From the NCBI GenBank assembly GCA_031259365.1, contig JAIRLP010000119.1:1-5250 (forward strand): a stretch of 5,250 nucleotides of DNA. Direction: 5' to 3'. The notes below the pieces were generated by a model. That model did not search any database, was not told the origin of the DNA, and was given only the letters and a program-made list of their open reading frames with translations. Positions 1 to 5,250 of the stretch are shown in pieces. Made by a program: the position numbers and the translations under genes. Each line of letters begins with the position of its first letter. The first letter of the stretch is position 1. Source of the stretch: Rickettsiales bacterium (GTDB lineage Bacteria > Pseudomonadota > Alphaproteobacteria > Rs-D84).

Positions 1-1
1 C

Positions 2-316
2 TTGTTGAAAGTCTTGGTTGATCGTAAAGATCTTCTGCCAGAAGAAAAAGTTGAATTCGAAGTTGGTTATAAAAAAAGTCAGATTGAATATTACCAAGCG
101 GAAATTTGTACAAGTTGTAAAAGAGAAGAAAATAATGAAATTGAAGTCTCGGAAATAGCTGATGAATTAACCATGCGTGGGATGATGTATCAGGATGCTC
201 ATGAATTGCAGCAGCAAAATGACGAGATGATAGAAAACTTGGCATATGCCAAAAAGTTTTATGAAAACTTTTATTCTGGCATTATTCGTGATGCCGAGAA
301 GACCAAGAAAAGATAA
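2..316 (+). CDS. Unrecognised charged protein, C-terminal part (5' end outside window)
   Basis: The reading frame is open from the left edge to a TAA at 314-316, giving 104 visible residues. The leftmost codon is a TTG, but no upstream sequence is available to show a ribosome binding site, so the gene probably starts outside the window. The product is soluble, rich in Glu and Lys, and probably mostly helical. It has one CxxC motif (ICTSCKR, visible residues 35-41), a Gln/Glu-rich stretch around 68-78 that could be a short coiled coil, and a basic tail ending EKTKKR. There is no membrane segment. A single CxxC could bind metal only together with another pair upstream or in a dimer. It converges on the minus-strand Cys-rich gene across a shared terminator. 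I do not recognise the family and assign no function. That it is coding is fairly secure; the N-terminus is unknown. Confidence 0.6.
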   Translation: MLKVLVDRKDLLPEEKVEFEVGYKKSQIEYYQAEICTSCKREENNEIEVSEIADELTMRGMMYQDAHELQQQNDEMIENLAYAKKFYENFYSGIIRDAEKTKKR

Positions 317-319
317 AAC

Positions 320-385
320 AAAACCGCCTATTACTGCCCACAAAAACGCAGCAGCTTTTTGCAGGGCCCGGTTTTTGGCGGTTTT
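320..385. terminator. Nested bidirectional intrinsic terminator between convergent genes
   Basis: The arms 320-328 (AAAACCGCC) and 377-385 (GGCGGTTTT) are perfectly complementary. A second stem lies inside them: GCCC 336-339 with GGGC 364-367, then CAAAAA 341-346 with TTTTTG 356-361, separated by a small asymmetric bulge. Both ends are A-rich on the left and T-rich on the right, so either transcript would have a GC stem followed by a U-rich run. The hairpin starts 3 nt after the stop at 314-316 and ends 1 nt before the minus-strand stop at 387-389, the expected place for a shared terminator. Folding energy was not calculated. Confidence 0.8.
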
Positions 386-386
386 A

Positions 387-1625
387 TTATTCACATACTG
401 CGATATATGGATGCAATGATTTGCTTGTATCTATTCTTCCCACGCCACAATCAAGACAATTGAATCTGCGGTTTTGCGAATGGTTGGCGTCTAATGGGAC
501 TGCATACTTGGTTATGTCCGATACCTTGGTTGTGTATGTCATGTTTGGAAAGCCAAAATAGAATGCACGCGATGGTCCGCTGCATTCAGCCACACGACCC
601 GGATAACATTTTGGATCGTTCAGTTTATTTGGGTTTGGAATACACGCTGTTTCGCAAGTGTCGGGATTGGTAACCATTTCTTCGCAATCGGTGCAATTTG
701 ATGATGGAATACGCAATGTAGAACCCAGGGCACCATATACCACGCCACGCGGTGTTGTACATTTTTTCGTATTTTTAATAGCGGTTGGATCTTCGATGCA
801 TTCCCATTCCAGGGTGTTATAGTTTAATCTGGCAATCCAACCAGTACCGCAATTTCTTTCATTAAATGGGTCTATGCATTCCCAAAGATCATCCACCATA
901 ACAGCGGTTTGATTAGCGGCGCATAATGGCCTTCTGGAATTATCAGCGACACATTCACCCATATCGGAATTCCAGATTTTATCACCTGTACAACTGGTTT
1001 TGATATTTTGTGGGGCGCATTGCCATCTGCTGAAACGATAAACCTTGACGGTACCAGACGGGCAATTAATACTGGCCGCGTTTGGGGCGATATATTCGAC
1101 TTCTTCGTCTGGCATTTCGTATTGAGTTATATAGACCAACTGACCTTCTTGTAATTCCAGTGTTTTGGATAGACTTTTAGGAACTGTGCGCTTGCCCTTG
1201 GCGCCACCACCCAGCACAATATCATCCATGTATATTCCAAAAGAACCCGCGTTTGGATAATATTCTTCTAATAATTCTAACAAGCTGTTGTAATCACCTT
1301 TATAAATTGGGGTTGTGCTGGTCACAATAAAGCTGAAGGCAGGTTTCTTTTTACGAACAATTTCGCACTTGGTTATAGCCTGTTTTTCGTTCAGGCAGAT
1401 AAAGTCCGTCGTAATCTGGTATTGTTCCACACAGATGTCTTCGAATTCATATCCCTTGATTGCGGCAGTATGGGCCGCCGCCGCGCATTCCGCAACAGAT
1501 CGCAAGTCAGTACGTGTAATGGCATTATCCAATTCAGTTCTTGCAACACGTTGGCTGGGGCTGTCCATCAAATAATAGCCAGCCATGAACAAAAACACTA
1601 AAACCATGATAAAAATATTCATCAT
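387..1625 (-). CDS. Membrane-anchored, cysteine-rich repeat protein of unknown family
   Basis: The product has 412 residues. Residues 3-20 form one hydrophobic segment (NIFIMVLVFLFMAGYYLM) with no Lys or Arg before it and no lipobox, so it looks more like an anchor than a classic cleaved signal peptide. A polar, probably helical stretch follows (about 21-60), then a mixed region with few cysteines (61-180), then a Cys-rich C-terminal half. The protein has 22 cysteines. Four modules begin at C188, C212, C235 and C259, 23-24 residues apart, and close at C203, C225, C250 and C276. Three close with WxC (W201, W248, W274). NC[TL]DC occurs twice (310-314, 389-393). So many cysteines suggest disulfides and an exported location, but this is inference and membrane orientation is unclear. 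The helix after the anchor loosely recalls pilin-like proteins, but no prepilin cleavage site is visible. Two ATGs stand in tandem (1625 and 1622). AGAGAGA directly precedes the first, so the second has the better spacing. Function is unknown. Confidence 0.85.
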   Translation of the reverse strand: MMNIFIMVLVFLFMAGYYLMDSPSQRVARTELDNAITRTDLRSVAECAAAAHTAAIKGYEFEDICVEQYQITTDFICLNEKQAITKCEIVRKKKPAFSFIVTSTTPIYKGDYNSLLELLEEYYPNAGSFGIYMDDIVLGGGAKGKRTVPKSLSKTLELQEGQLVYITQYEMPDEEVEYIAPNAASINCPSGTVKVYRFSRWQCAPQNIKTSCTGDKIWNSDMGECVADNSRRPLCAANQTAVMVDDLWECIDPFNERNCGTGWIARLNYNTLEWECIEDPTAIKNTKKCTTPRGVVYGALGSTLRIPSSNCTDCEEMVTNPDTCETACIPNPNKLNDPKCYPGRVAECSGPSRAFYFGFPNMTYTTKVSDITKYAVPLDANHSQNRRFNCLDCGVGRIDTSKSLHPYIAVCE

Positions 1626-1750
1626 TCTCTCTTGATATTCCCAGATATCACTGATATTTTAAACATTGCCTTGTCTGGGTTAAATTCATAACTGTTCCAA
1701 AAATCCCGCTTGGATGTATGACATACATCCTGTGCGCGATTCTTGGTCAT
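1622..1750 (-). CDS. Possible 42-residue small protein overlapping the Cys-rich gene
   Basis: An ATG at 1750-1748 opens 42 codons ending in TGA at 1624-1622. The stop shares four bases (ATGA) with the first ATG of the Cys-rich gene, the typical geometry of translational coupling. The product is polar and basic, beginning MTKNRAQDVCHTSKRDFW and ending in SGNIKRE. It has one Cys and no membrane segment. The residue mix looks protein-like rather than like random AT-rich DNA. An in-frame TAA directly precedes the ATG, so the ORF cannot extend upstream. The only upstream Shine-Dalgarno-like sequence is a weak GTGGGAA about 10 nt away. The 19-bp palindrome at 1712-1730 lies inside it. It could be a genuine leader gene, or chance coding potential in a promoter region. 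No family recognised. Confidence 0.4.
   Translation of the reverse strand: MTKNRAQDVCHTSKRDFWNSYEFNPDKAMFKISVISGNIKRE
1712..1730. promoter_or_regulatory. Perfect 19-bp palindrome, candidate operator
   Basis: GGATGTATG at 1712-1720 is exactly repeated in inverted orientation as CATACATCC at 1722-1730 around a single central A. Two 9-bp half-sites with a one-base centre would suit a dimeric DNA-binding protein. As RNA it could form only an 8-bp stem with a 3-nt loop. It lies 87 bp upstream of the Cys-rich gene's start and 121 bp upstream of lptE, in the space between divergent genes (or within the possible small ORF). The palindrome is certain; its function and binding protein are unknown. Confidence 0.45.
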
Positions 1751-1791
1751 TTATAAATTTTCCCACAAACCAAACAAGATTTAAAATATTA

Positions 1792-1820
1792 TTGATATCT
1801 AACCAAAGTCTAGCTAATAT
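1792..1820 (+). promoter_or_regulatory. Candidate sigma-70-type promoter for lptE-holA-map-radC
   Basis: TTGATA at 1792-1797 (one or two mismatches from a consensus -35) is followed after 17 bp by TAATAT at 1815-1820. Overlapping TATAAG (1818-1823) and TATAAA (1824-1829) are closer to a consensus -10 but lack a well-spaced -35. Transcription would start about 20 bp before the lptE ATG. The region is very AT-rich, so chance matches are likely. No start site can be proved from sequence alone. Confidence 0.4.
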
Positions 1821-1851
1821 AAGTATAAAGTTCAATAGGAAAACAGATTAG

Positions 1852-2310
1852 ATGAAAAAATACTTTCTTATTTTATTGGTTGGGATTATAACGGCTTGTG
1901 GTTTCAGCCCTATGTATTCTGATAAAAAGGCGGATGTCTATGTGGCCGCAATCAGTGGTACGAACGGGATTGATTTACGTAATGCTTTGAATGCGGAATT
2001 TGGCGGGGTAAACGATGCAAATGCCAAATATAGATTGACTGTCCAACTGGAAAAACCAAGCACCAAGTACAAGGCTATTCAGTCCACTGGGGACGCCACT
2101 TGGCAAGAAGTACAACTGCGCGCCAGCTATACCCTGCGTGACGGGGATAAGATAATCGCAACGGGTCGTGAAAGTGCATCAGAATCTTATACTTTTGTAC
2201 GTTATTTGGTTGCGGCAAATGCTTCTTATAACAACGCAGTGCAGAATTCCATTACTGTATTAGCAGATAAAATCGGATCCCGAGTTATTGCAGAAACAGC
2301 AGACAAATAG
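1852..2310 (+). CDS. lptE: LPS-assembly lipoprotein LptE
   Basis: LptE is an outer-membrane lipoprotein that sits inside the LptD barrel and helps insert lipopolysaccharide into the outer leaflet. The 152-residue product starts with a lipoprotein signal: basic MKK, a hydrophobic core (about 4-13) and the lipobox ITAC with lipidation expected at C16. The next residues, CGFSPMY, match the CGF-x-P-x-Y opening typical of LptE. The rest is a small alpha/beta domain with strands such as KYRLTVQLE and EVQLRASYTLRD, followed by a long C-terminal helix, which fits family size and layout. The start ATG has AGGA at 1837-1840, 11 nt upstream, a slightly long spacing. It is the first gene of the plus-strand run and ends 11 nt before holA. 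In many alphaproteobacteria leuS lies upstream; here the upstream neighbour is instead the divergent Cys-rich gene. The call rests on the lipobox, the CGFxPxY motif, length and the holA neighbour. Confidence 0.85.
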   Translation: MKKYFLILLVGIITACGFSPMYSDKKADVYVAAISGTNGIDLRNALNAEFGGVNDANAKYRLTVQLEKPSTKYKAIQSTGDATWQEVQLRASYTLRDGDKIIATGRESASESYTFVRYLVAANASYNNAVQNSITVLADKIGSRVIAETADK

Positions 2311-2321
2311 GTTTATTACCC

Positions 2322-3308
2322 GTGAAATGGAAAGAATCAGATTTTAATAATGGTATAGGTACAATTCGCGCCTTGTTGATATATGGGCAAGACGCAGGGC
2401 AAGTAGATGAATTTTGCGATAATGCCATTGAAAAATGCGAAATAGAAAAAGATAATCTGTTCGCAATTGATTCTAATGAACTGAAAGAAAAACAAGATGC
2501 CTTGTTCGCGGAAAGCTGTTCTCCGTCCATGTTCGGCGGCCGCAAGATGGTTATTATTTCCAATGCAGGCGACAGTGATGCCAAACTGATCGCAGAACTG
2601 GCAGAACATCCATCATTAGATGCAACAGTGATTGTAACCGCTGGTGAATTACGTGCGGGCGGTGGTTTGCGCGCCTTGTTTGAAAATGGAAATAATATTG
2701 CCGCTTTGCCTTGTTATACCGATGATGCGCGTACTTTGGCCACATTGATTCAGAAAGATTTATTCGCAGCCGGGATCCAACAAATTACACCGGATGCCAT
2801 GGGGTATATGACATCTCATCTGGGTGGTGATCGTGGTATTACACGCAGTTTTCTGAAAAAGATTGCTTTGTATGTGGACGACAAAAAAACAGTTGATTTG
2901 GACGATGTTGAAAAGTGTTTGCCGGATACTGGCGCGGCTGATGCAGACGCATTTTTATTCTCATTAACAGCTGGTCATATTCATCAGACAATGACGGCGT
3001 TGGACAGATTATGTTATGACAACACTGAACCTAATATGCTGGTACGTATGTTGGATTCACATTTTAAAAAATTATTAACAGCTGTGATCGATGGACAAAT
3101 GCCAAGACTGTTTTGGAAGGTCGCAGATAAATTTAATCAGGCAGTTAAAATCTGGTCGGCAGATGAAATAACGGCTGTATTGGTTAGATTAAACGAATTA
3201 GAAAAACAATTTCGAACAACGGGTATGCCGTCCGAAGTATTGTTACGTGACTTTGCATTAAAATTAACAGTACGCGGCGCGAAATTAGCTGTAAGAAGAA
3301 GAAACTAA
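2322..3308 (+). CDS. holA: DNA polymerase III subunit delta
   Basis: Delta is the clamp-loader subunit that opens the beta sliding clamp at primed sites during replication. The 328-residue length is normal. The N-terminal AAA+-like region has RALLIYGQDAGQVDEF (16-31), a degenerate ATP-binding loop without the Walker A Lys, as expected because delta does not hydrolyse ATP. MFGGRKMVIIS (70-80) matches the conserved strand near the clamp-contacting part. LGGDRGITRSFLKKIALY (167-184) is the hallmark lid-domain segment. The C-terminal collar includes RMLDSHFKKLL (242-252), LFWKVADKFNQAVKIW (263-278) and the late FRTTGMPSEVLLRDFALKL. The start is GTG, and the only nearby Shine-Dalgarno-like sequence is the AGG made by the lptE stop, so translation may depend on coupling to lptE. 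It lies 11 nt after lptE and 13 nt before map. Confidence 0.92.
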   Translation: MKWKESDFNNGIGTIRALLIYGQDAGQVDEFCDNAIEKCEIEKDNLFAIDSNELKEKQDALFAESCSPSMFGGRKMVIISNAGDSDAKLIAELAEHPSLDATVIVTAGELRAGGGLRALFENGNNIAALPCYTDDARTLATLIQKDLFAAGIQQITPDAMGYMTSHLGGDRGITRSFLKKIALYVDDKKTVDLDDVEKCLPDTGAADADAFLFSLTAGHIHQTMTALDRLCYDNTEPNMLVRMLDSHFKKLLTAVIDGQMPRLFWKVADKFNQAVKIWSADEITAVLVRLNELEKQFRTTGMPSEVLLRDFALKLTVRGAKLAVRRRN

Positions 3309-3321
3309 GGAATGAAATAAT

Positions 3322-4083
3322 ATGTTAGCATCTGTATATGCACCAAAAGATTTTAAACGTTTACGTGCGTCGGGCGATTTGGTGGCTCGTTGTTTCGATC
3401 ATATTGAACCTTATATCAAGGCTGGTGCTTCAACGGGTGAAATTGACCGTATGGTTGCAGATTTTTTAAAGGCCCATAATGCGCGTTCTTCAGATTTTGG
3501 CTATCATGGATATCCAAAGCATATCTGCACATCTGTTAATGACGTTATTGTTCATGGTATTCCTTCTGACGAAGTTATTTTAAAAGATGGCGATATTGTT
3601 AATGTTGATTTAACGGCTGAATACAAGGGCTTTCATGGTGACGCGTCACGTATGTTTATGATTGGAAAGGTATCGCCAAAGGCACGCGAATTGGTCCAAA
3701 CTTGCCAAGATGCATTGAATGCTGCCATCGCTGTTTGCGGACCAGGCGTGCCATTGTCTGAAATTGGTAAAACAATCGAAGCAGTTGTTAATCCACATGG
3801 TTTTTCAATTTCTCGTGATTTTGTCGGCCATGGTATCGGCAAGGTGATGCACGATGAACCGCAGATTTATCATTTTTATGACAAGTATTGGGACAAAGTA
3901 AAAATGGTTCCTGGTTTGGTCTTTACAATCGAACCGATGATTAACACGGGTTCGGCCGCCTGCAAAATTGATGATGATGGCTGGACGGCACGCACTGTTG
4001 ACGGCGGCCTGTCAGCGCAGTGGGAACATACGATCGGCATCACCGAAGATGGTGCAATTATCTTTACCGAAAAAATGGTATAA
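3322..4083 (+). CDS. map: Type I methionine aminopeptidase
   Basis: This cytosolic metalloenzyme removes the initiator Met from new proteins when the second residue is small. The 253-residue product has the pita-bread fold signatures of bacterial type I enzymes. The five metal ligands are D96 (NVDLT), D107 (GDASR), H170 (GHGIG), E204 (IEPM) and E235 (WEHT). H78 (IVHGIP) and H177 (MHDEP) are the substrate-side histidines. HGYPKHICTSVNDVIVHGIP (62-81) is a classic family segment. No N-terminal extension or SH3/zinc-finger module is present, so it is the short form. The start ATG has TAAGGA at 3306-3311, 10 nt upstream; the stop of holA is part of this ribosome binding site. The active site looks complete. 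It follows holA by 13 nt and precedes radC by a short gap, consistent with one transcript. Confidence 0.97.
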   Translation: MLASVYAPKDFKRLRASGDLVARCFDHIEPYIKAGASTGEIDRMVADFLKAHNARSSDFGYHGYPKHICTSVNDVIVHGIPSDEVILKDGDIVNVDLTAEYKGFHGDASRMFMIGKVSPKARELVQTCQDALNAAIAVCGPGVPLSEIGKTIEAVVNPHGFSISRDFVGHGIGKVMHDEPQIYHFYDKYWDKVKMVPGLVFTIEPMINTGSAACKIDDDGWTARTVDGGLSAQWEHTIGITEDGAIIFTEKMV

Positions 4084-4096
4084 GCTTATTCATGCC

Positions 4097-4108
4097 AAGG
4101 AGAGAGGG
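4097..4108 (+). promoter_or_regulatory. Strong ribosome binding site that sets the radC start
   Basis: The purine run AAGGAGAGAGGG lies 4-10 nt before the TTG at 4113 and is the strongest Shine-Dalgarno-like site in the window. It lies downstream of the in-frame ATG at 4092, which has no comparable site, so it favours TTG 4113 as the true start of radC. Confidence 0.65.
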
Positions 4109-4112
4109 TAAC

Positions 4113-4793
4113 TTGGAATCCAAAGATTCATCTTTTCGCATCGGTCACCGAGAAAGACTTAGACATAAGTTCCTTCAAGGTAAATTAGTTGACTATGAAT
4201 TACTTGAATTGCTTTTGACATATGCAATCCCAAGATGTGATGTTAAACCACTTTCGCGGGATTTGATAAAGGCCTTTGGTGGTGTTTCCGGTGTCTTGGC
4301 TGCGCCAATTGAATCTTTGACCAAGGTCAAAGGTGTAAAAGAAAATACAGCCGTTTTGATTAAACTGATTCATGAATTAATGGTGACTGGTCACAAAAGT
4401 TATTTAACGGACACACCAATATTTCATGATTATCAAAAATTATCCGAATATTGCAGATTGCTGTTATCTGGTAAACCCGTAGAAGAATTTCACGTTTTGT
4501 ATCTTGATTCTAATTACAAATTATTGGCAGATGATTTGCACAGTTCCGGAACAATTGATTGGGCAGCCGTATATCCCAAGGAAATCGTAAAACGTTCGTT
4601 GGAATTAAATGCCAGTTCTATTGTCATGTTGCATAATCATCCGAGTGCGAACACATCATTTTCTAGCGACGATATTAAAATCACTGGTGACATCAAGAAA
4701 ATATTAGCAAGCATAGATGTTGTATTATTTGATCATCTGTTGGTATCGGGAAGTATTGTATATTCTGCTAAAAACATGTTCCTAATAAAATAA
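4113..4793 (+). CDS. radC: RadC family protein (JAMM/MPN domain)
   Basis: RadC proteins carry a helix-hairpin-helix-like N-terminal part and a C-terminal JAMM metalloprotease-like domain. The name came from a suspected DNA-repair role that is not well supported, so the cellular function is uncertain. From TTG 4113 the product has 226 residues, close to the usual 220-230. The N-terminal part includes RIGHRERLRHKF (9-20), YELLELLLTYAIPR (28-41) and AFGGVSGVLAAPIESLTKVKGV (54-75). The JAMM part has E125 (EEFHVLYLD), GTIDWAAVYPKEIV (146-159) and HNHPSANTSFSSDD (174-187). The zinc-site H174, H176 and D187 are kept, as is S184. The usual HNHPSG and PS positions are changed to HNHPSA (A179) and FS (F183). 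The start could also be ATG 4092 (233 residues), or a GTG at 4020 overlapping map by 64 nt. The ribosome binding site favours TTG 4113. The stop lies inside the left arm of the 102-bp inverted repeat. Confidence 0.93.
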   Translation: MESKDSSFRIGHRERLRHKFLQGKLVDYELLELLLTYAIPRCDVKPLSRDLIKAFGGVSGVLAAPIESLTKVKGVKENTAVLIKLIHELMVTGHKSYLTDTPIFHDYQKLSEYCRLLLSGKPVEEFHVLYLDSNYKLLADDLHSSGTIDWAAVYPKEIVKRSLELNASSIVMLHNHPSANTSFSSDDIKITGDIKKILASIDVVLFDHLLVSGSIVYSAKNMFLIK

Positions 4794-4888
4794 ATTCTGT
4801 GGAATCTCGTCGCGGGGGCCAATTCTCGTATATGTCCAATACACGTCGAATTATCCCCGGCTTCCAATATCCTCACAGAATTTATTTT
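4787..4888. repeat. 102-bp nested inverted repeat at radC end, probable bidirectional terminator
   Basis: AAAATAAATTCTGTG (4787-4801) is a perfect 15-bp inverted match to 4874-4888. Inside are further complementary pairs in nested order: CGGGG 4813-4817 with CCCCG 4855-4859 (plus a G-T pair), AATTC 4821-4825 with GAATT 4848-4852, and GTAT 4828-4831 with ATAC 4839-4842 around a 7-nt loop. An RNA of this stretch could fold into one long imperfect hairpin. A-rich left and T-rich right ends would serve as a terminator in both directions between the convergent radC and 5008-5250 genes. The 102-bp length, nested palindromy and overlap with the radC stop would also fit a dispersed palindromic repeat or small non-autonomous element; no flanking target duplication was seen. 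The inverted repeat is certain, its role inferred. Confidence 0.7.
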
Positions 4889-4903
4889 CTTGCCTAGTTT
4901 TGC

Positions 4904-4944
4904 GTGTGGTGGTAAAAAATTTTGGTCGTGTACCACTTGTACAC
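4904..4944. repeat. Small hairpin in the radC downstream spacer
   Basis: GTGT 4904-4907 pairs with ACAC 4941-4944, and GTGGTA 4909-4914 pairs with TACCAC 4931-4936, with small unpaired bases between and a 16-nt AT-rich loop. On the plus strand it is followed by a moderately T-rich stretch (4945-4957), so it could be a weak backup terminator. A chance fold is possible. Confidence 0.3.
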
Positions 4945-4963
4945 TCTCTTCATTTTTCCCTTC

Positions 4964-5007
4964 GTATCTGCCGCATTATAATTATTTTCTTTCGTCTGGC
5001 AGAATAC
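4964..5007 (-). terminator. Hairpin directly after the minus-strand gene at the right edge
   Basis: TCTGCC 4967-4972 pairs with GGCAGA 4998-5003, extended by GTA 4964-4966 with TAC 5005-5007 across a one-base bulge. The loop is about 25 nt and AT-rich. It begins immediately after the TAA at 5010-5008, the right place for a terminator of that gene. The sequence beyond it on the minus strand is purine-rich with no U run, so it is a weak intrinsic terminator at best, or an mRNA 3'-end stabiliser. Confidence 0.35.
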
Positions 5008-5250
5008 TTAAATATCCATCGTATCGATGTAATCCAGCATATCGGTAATGTATCTTTTGATGTAACCTTCGGTCATATTCATACGCATTGTTTCAGCCAA
5101 TTGACCGCATTCCGGATAGCATTCGTCTGGTCCAGCATATGCGTTCAATGATGCCGCATAAATAGAATTGGCAAATGTTACAAAGCGTCTACCTGTGTCG
5201 GATGCTGTATCGGAATAGTATTTTCTAATAACAGAATTACCCACTTTGAC
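5008..5250 (-). CDS. Unrecognised protein, C-terminal part (5' end outside window)
   Basis: The frame is open from the right edge to a TAA at 5010-5008, giving 80 codons. A GTG at 5244-5242 could be a start, but only two codons precede it in the window and no ribosome binding site can be judged, so the gene more likely continues beyond the edge. The visible product is soluble, with an aromatic and small-residue stretch (RRFVTFANSIYAASLNAY) followed by a CxxxC pair (DECYPECGQ) and an acidic, probably helical tail (YIKRYITDMLDYIDTMDI). The two close cysteines could form a disulfide if exported, but no signal peptide is visible here. It converges on radC. I do not recognise the family. Confidence 0.55.
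   Translation of the reverse strand, partial: VKVGNSVIRKYYSDTASDTGRRFVTFANSIYAASLNAYAGPDECYPECGQLAETMRMNMTEGYIKRYITDMLDYIDTMDI

Noticed and set aside
167..394. Minus-strand frame of 75 codons with a hydrophobic stretch, downstream of the Cys-rich gene
   Set aside because: It lies antisense to the 2-316 gene and runs through the terminator hairpin. Its hydrophobic, Phe/Leu-rich character is what results from reading Lys/Glu codons on the opposite strand.
387..1625. Type IV pilin or pseudopilin identity for the Cys-rich protein
   Set aside because: It has an N-terminal hydrophobic helix, but there is no basic leader, no Gly at a prepilin cleavage site and no Glu at the fifth mature position.
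4020..4112. Extended radC N-terminus from GTG 4020
   Set aside because: The extra residues overlap the conserved end of map in another frame, do not resemble RadC, and a strong ribosome binding site lies just before TTG 4113.
4733..4936. Minus-strand frame of 67 codons crossing the radC end and the inverted repeat
   Set aside because: It is antisense to conserved radC sequence and its middle is made of the palindrome; no ribosome binding site or recognisable domain. Noted only as a possible trait of a palindromic element.
4894..4953. Minus-strand 19-codon ORF preceded by GAAGGG four bases before its ATG
   Set aside because: Although it has a Shine-Dalgarno-like site, it is very short, overlaps a hairpin, and follows a possible terminator. 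There is nothing to distinguish it from chance in this spacer.
4787..5007. Known structured RNA (tmRNA, SRP RNA, RNase P RNA) in the spacer after radC
   Set aside because: None of the hallmark sequences of these RNAs that I looked for is present on either strand; the structure is better described as an inverted repeat or terminator.

Overview
The window looks like chromosomal DNA from an AT-rich alphaproteobacterium, probably an uncultured host-associated or streamlined lineage. This rests on the collinear run lptE-holA-map-radC: lptE next to holA, and map next to radC, are both familiar alphaproteobacterial arrangements. LptE also implies a Gram-negative outer membrane with LPS. The taxonomic call is inference, since no rRNA or other marker gene is present.

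Layout. (1) 2-316, plus strand: the 3' end of an unrecognised, charged protein with one CxxC motif. (2) 320-385: a nested hairpin terminator shared by two convergent genes. (3) 387-1625, minus strand: a 412-residue protein with an N-terminal membrane segment, 22 cysteines and four Cys-rich modules about 24 residues apart. No known family was recognised. (4) 1622-1750, minus strand: a possible 42-codon gene whose stop overlaps the start of the Cys-rich gene as ATGA. It contains a perfect 19-bp palindrome. (5) 1792-1820: a candidate promoter for the plus-strand cluster. (6) 1852-4793: lptE (outer-membrane LPS assembly lipoprotein), holA (DNA polymerase III delta, clamp loader), map (type I methionine aminopeptidase) and radC (JAMM/MPN-domain protein). 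Gaps are 11, 13 and about 29 nt, consistent with one transcript. (7) 4787-4888: a 102-bp inverted repeat with 15-bp perfect ends that begins inside the last codons of radC. (8) 4889-5007: spacer with two more possible hairpins. (9) 5008-5250, minus strand: the C-terminal part of an unrecognised gene running off the right edge.

The four cluster genes do not form one pathway. They cover envelope biogenesis, replication, protein maturation and a DNA-related protein of uncertain role. They are probably a conserved housekeeping neighbourhood rather than a functional system. The accessory-looking parts are the minus-strand Cys-rich protein with its possible small upstream partner, and the inverted repeat after radC. 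No tRNA, rRNA, CRISPR array, transposase or recognisable defence system was seen.
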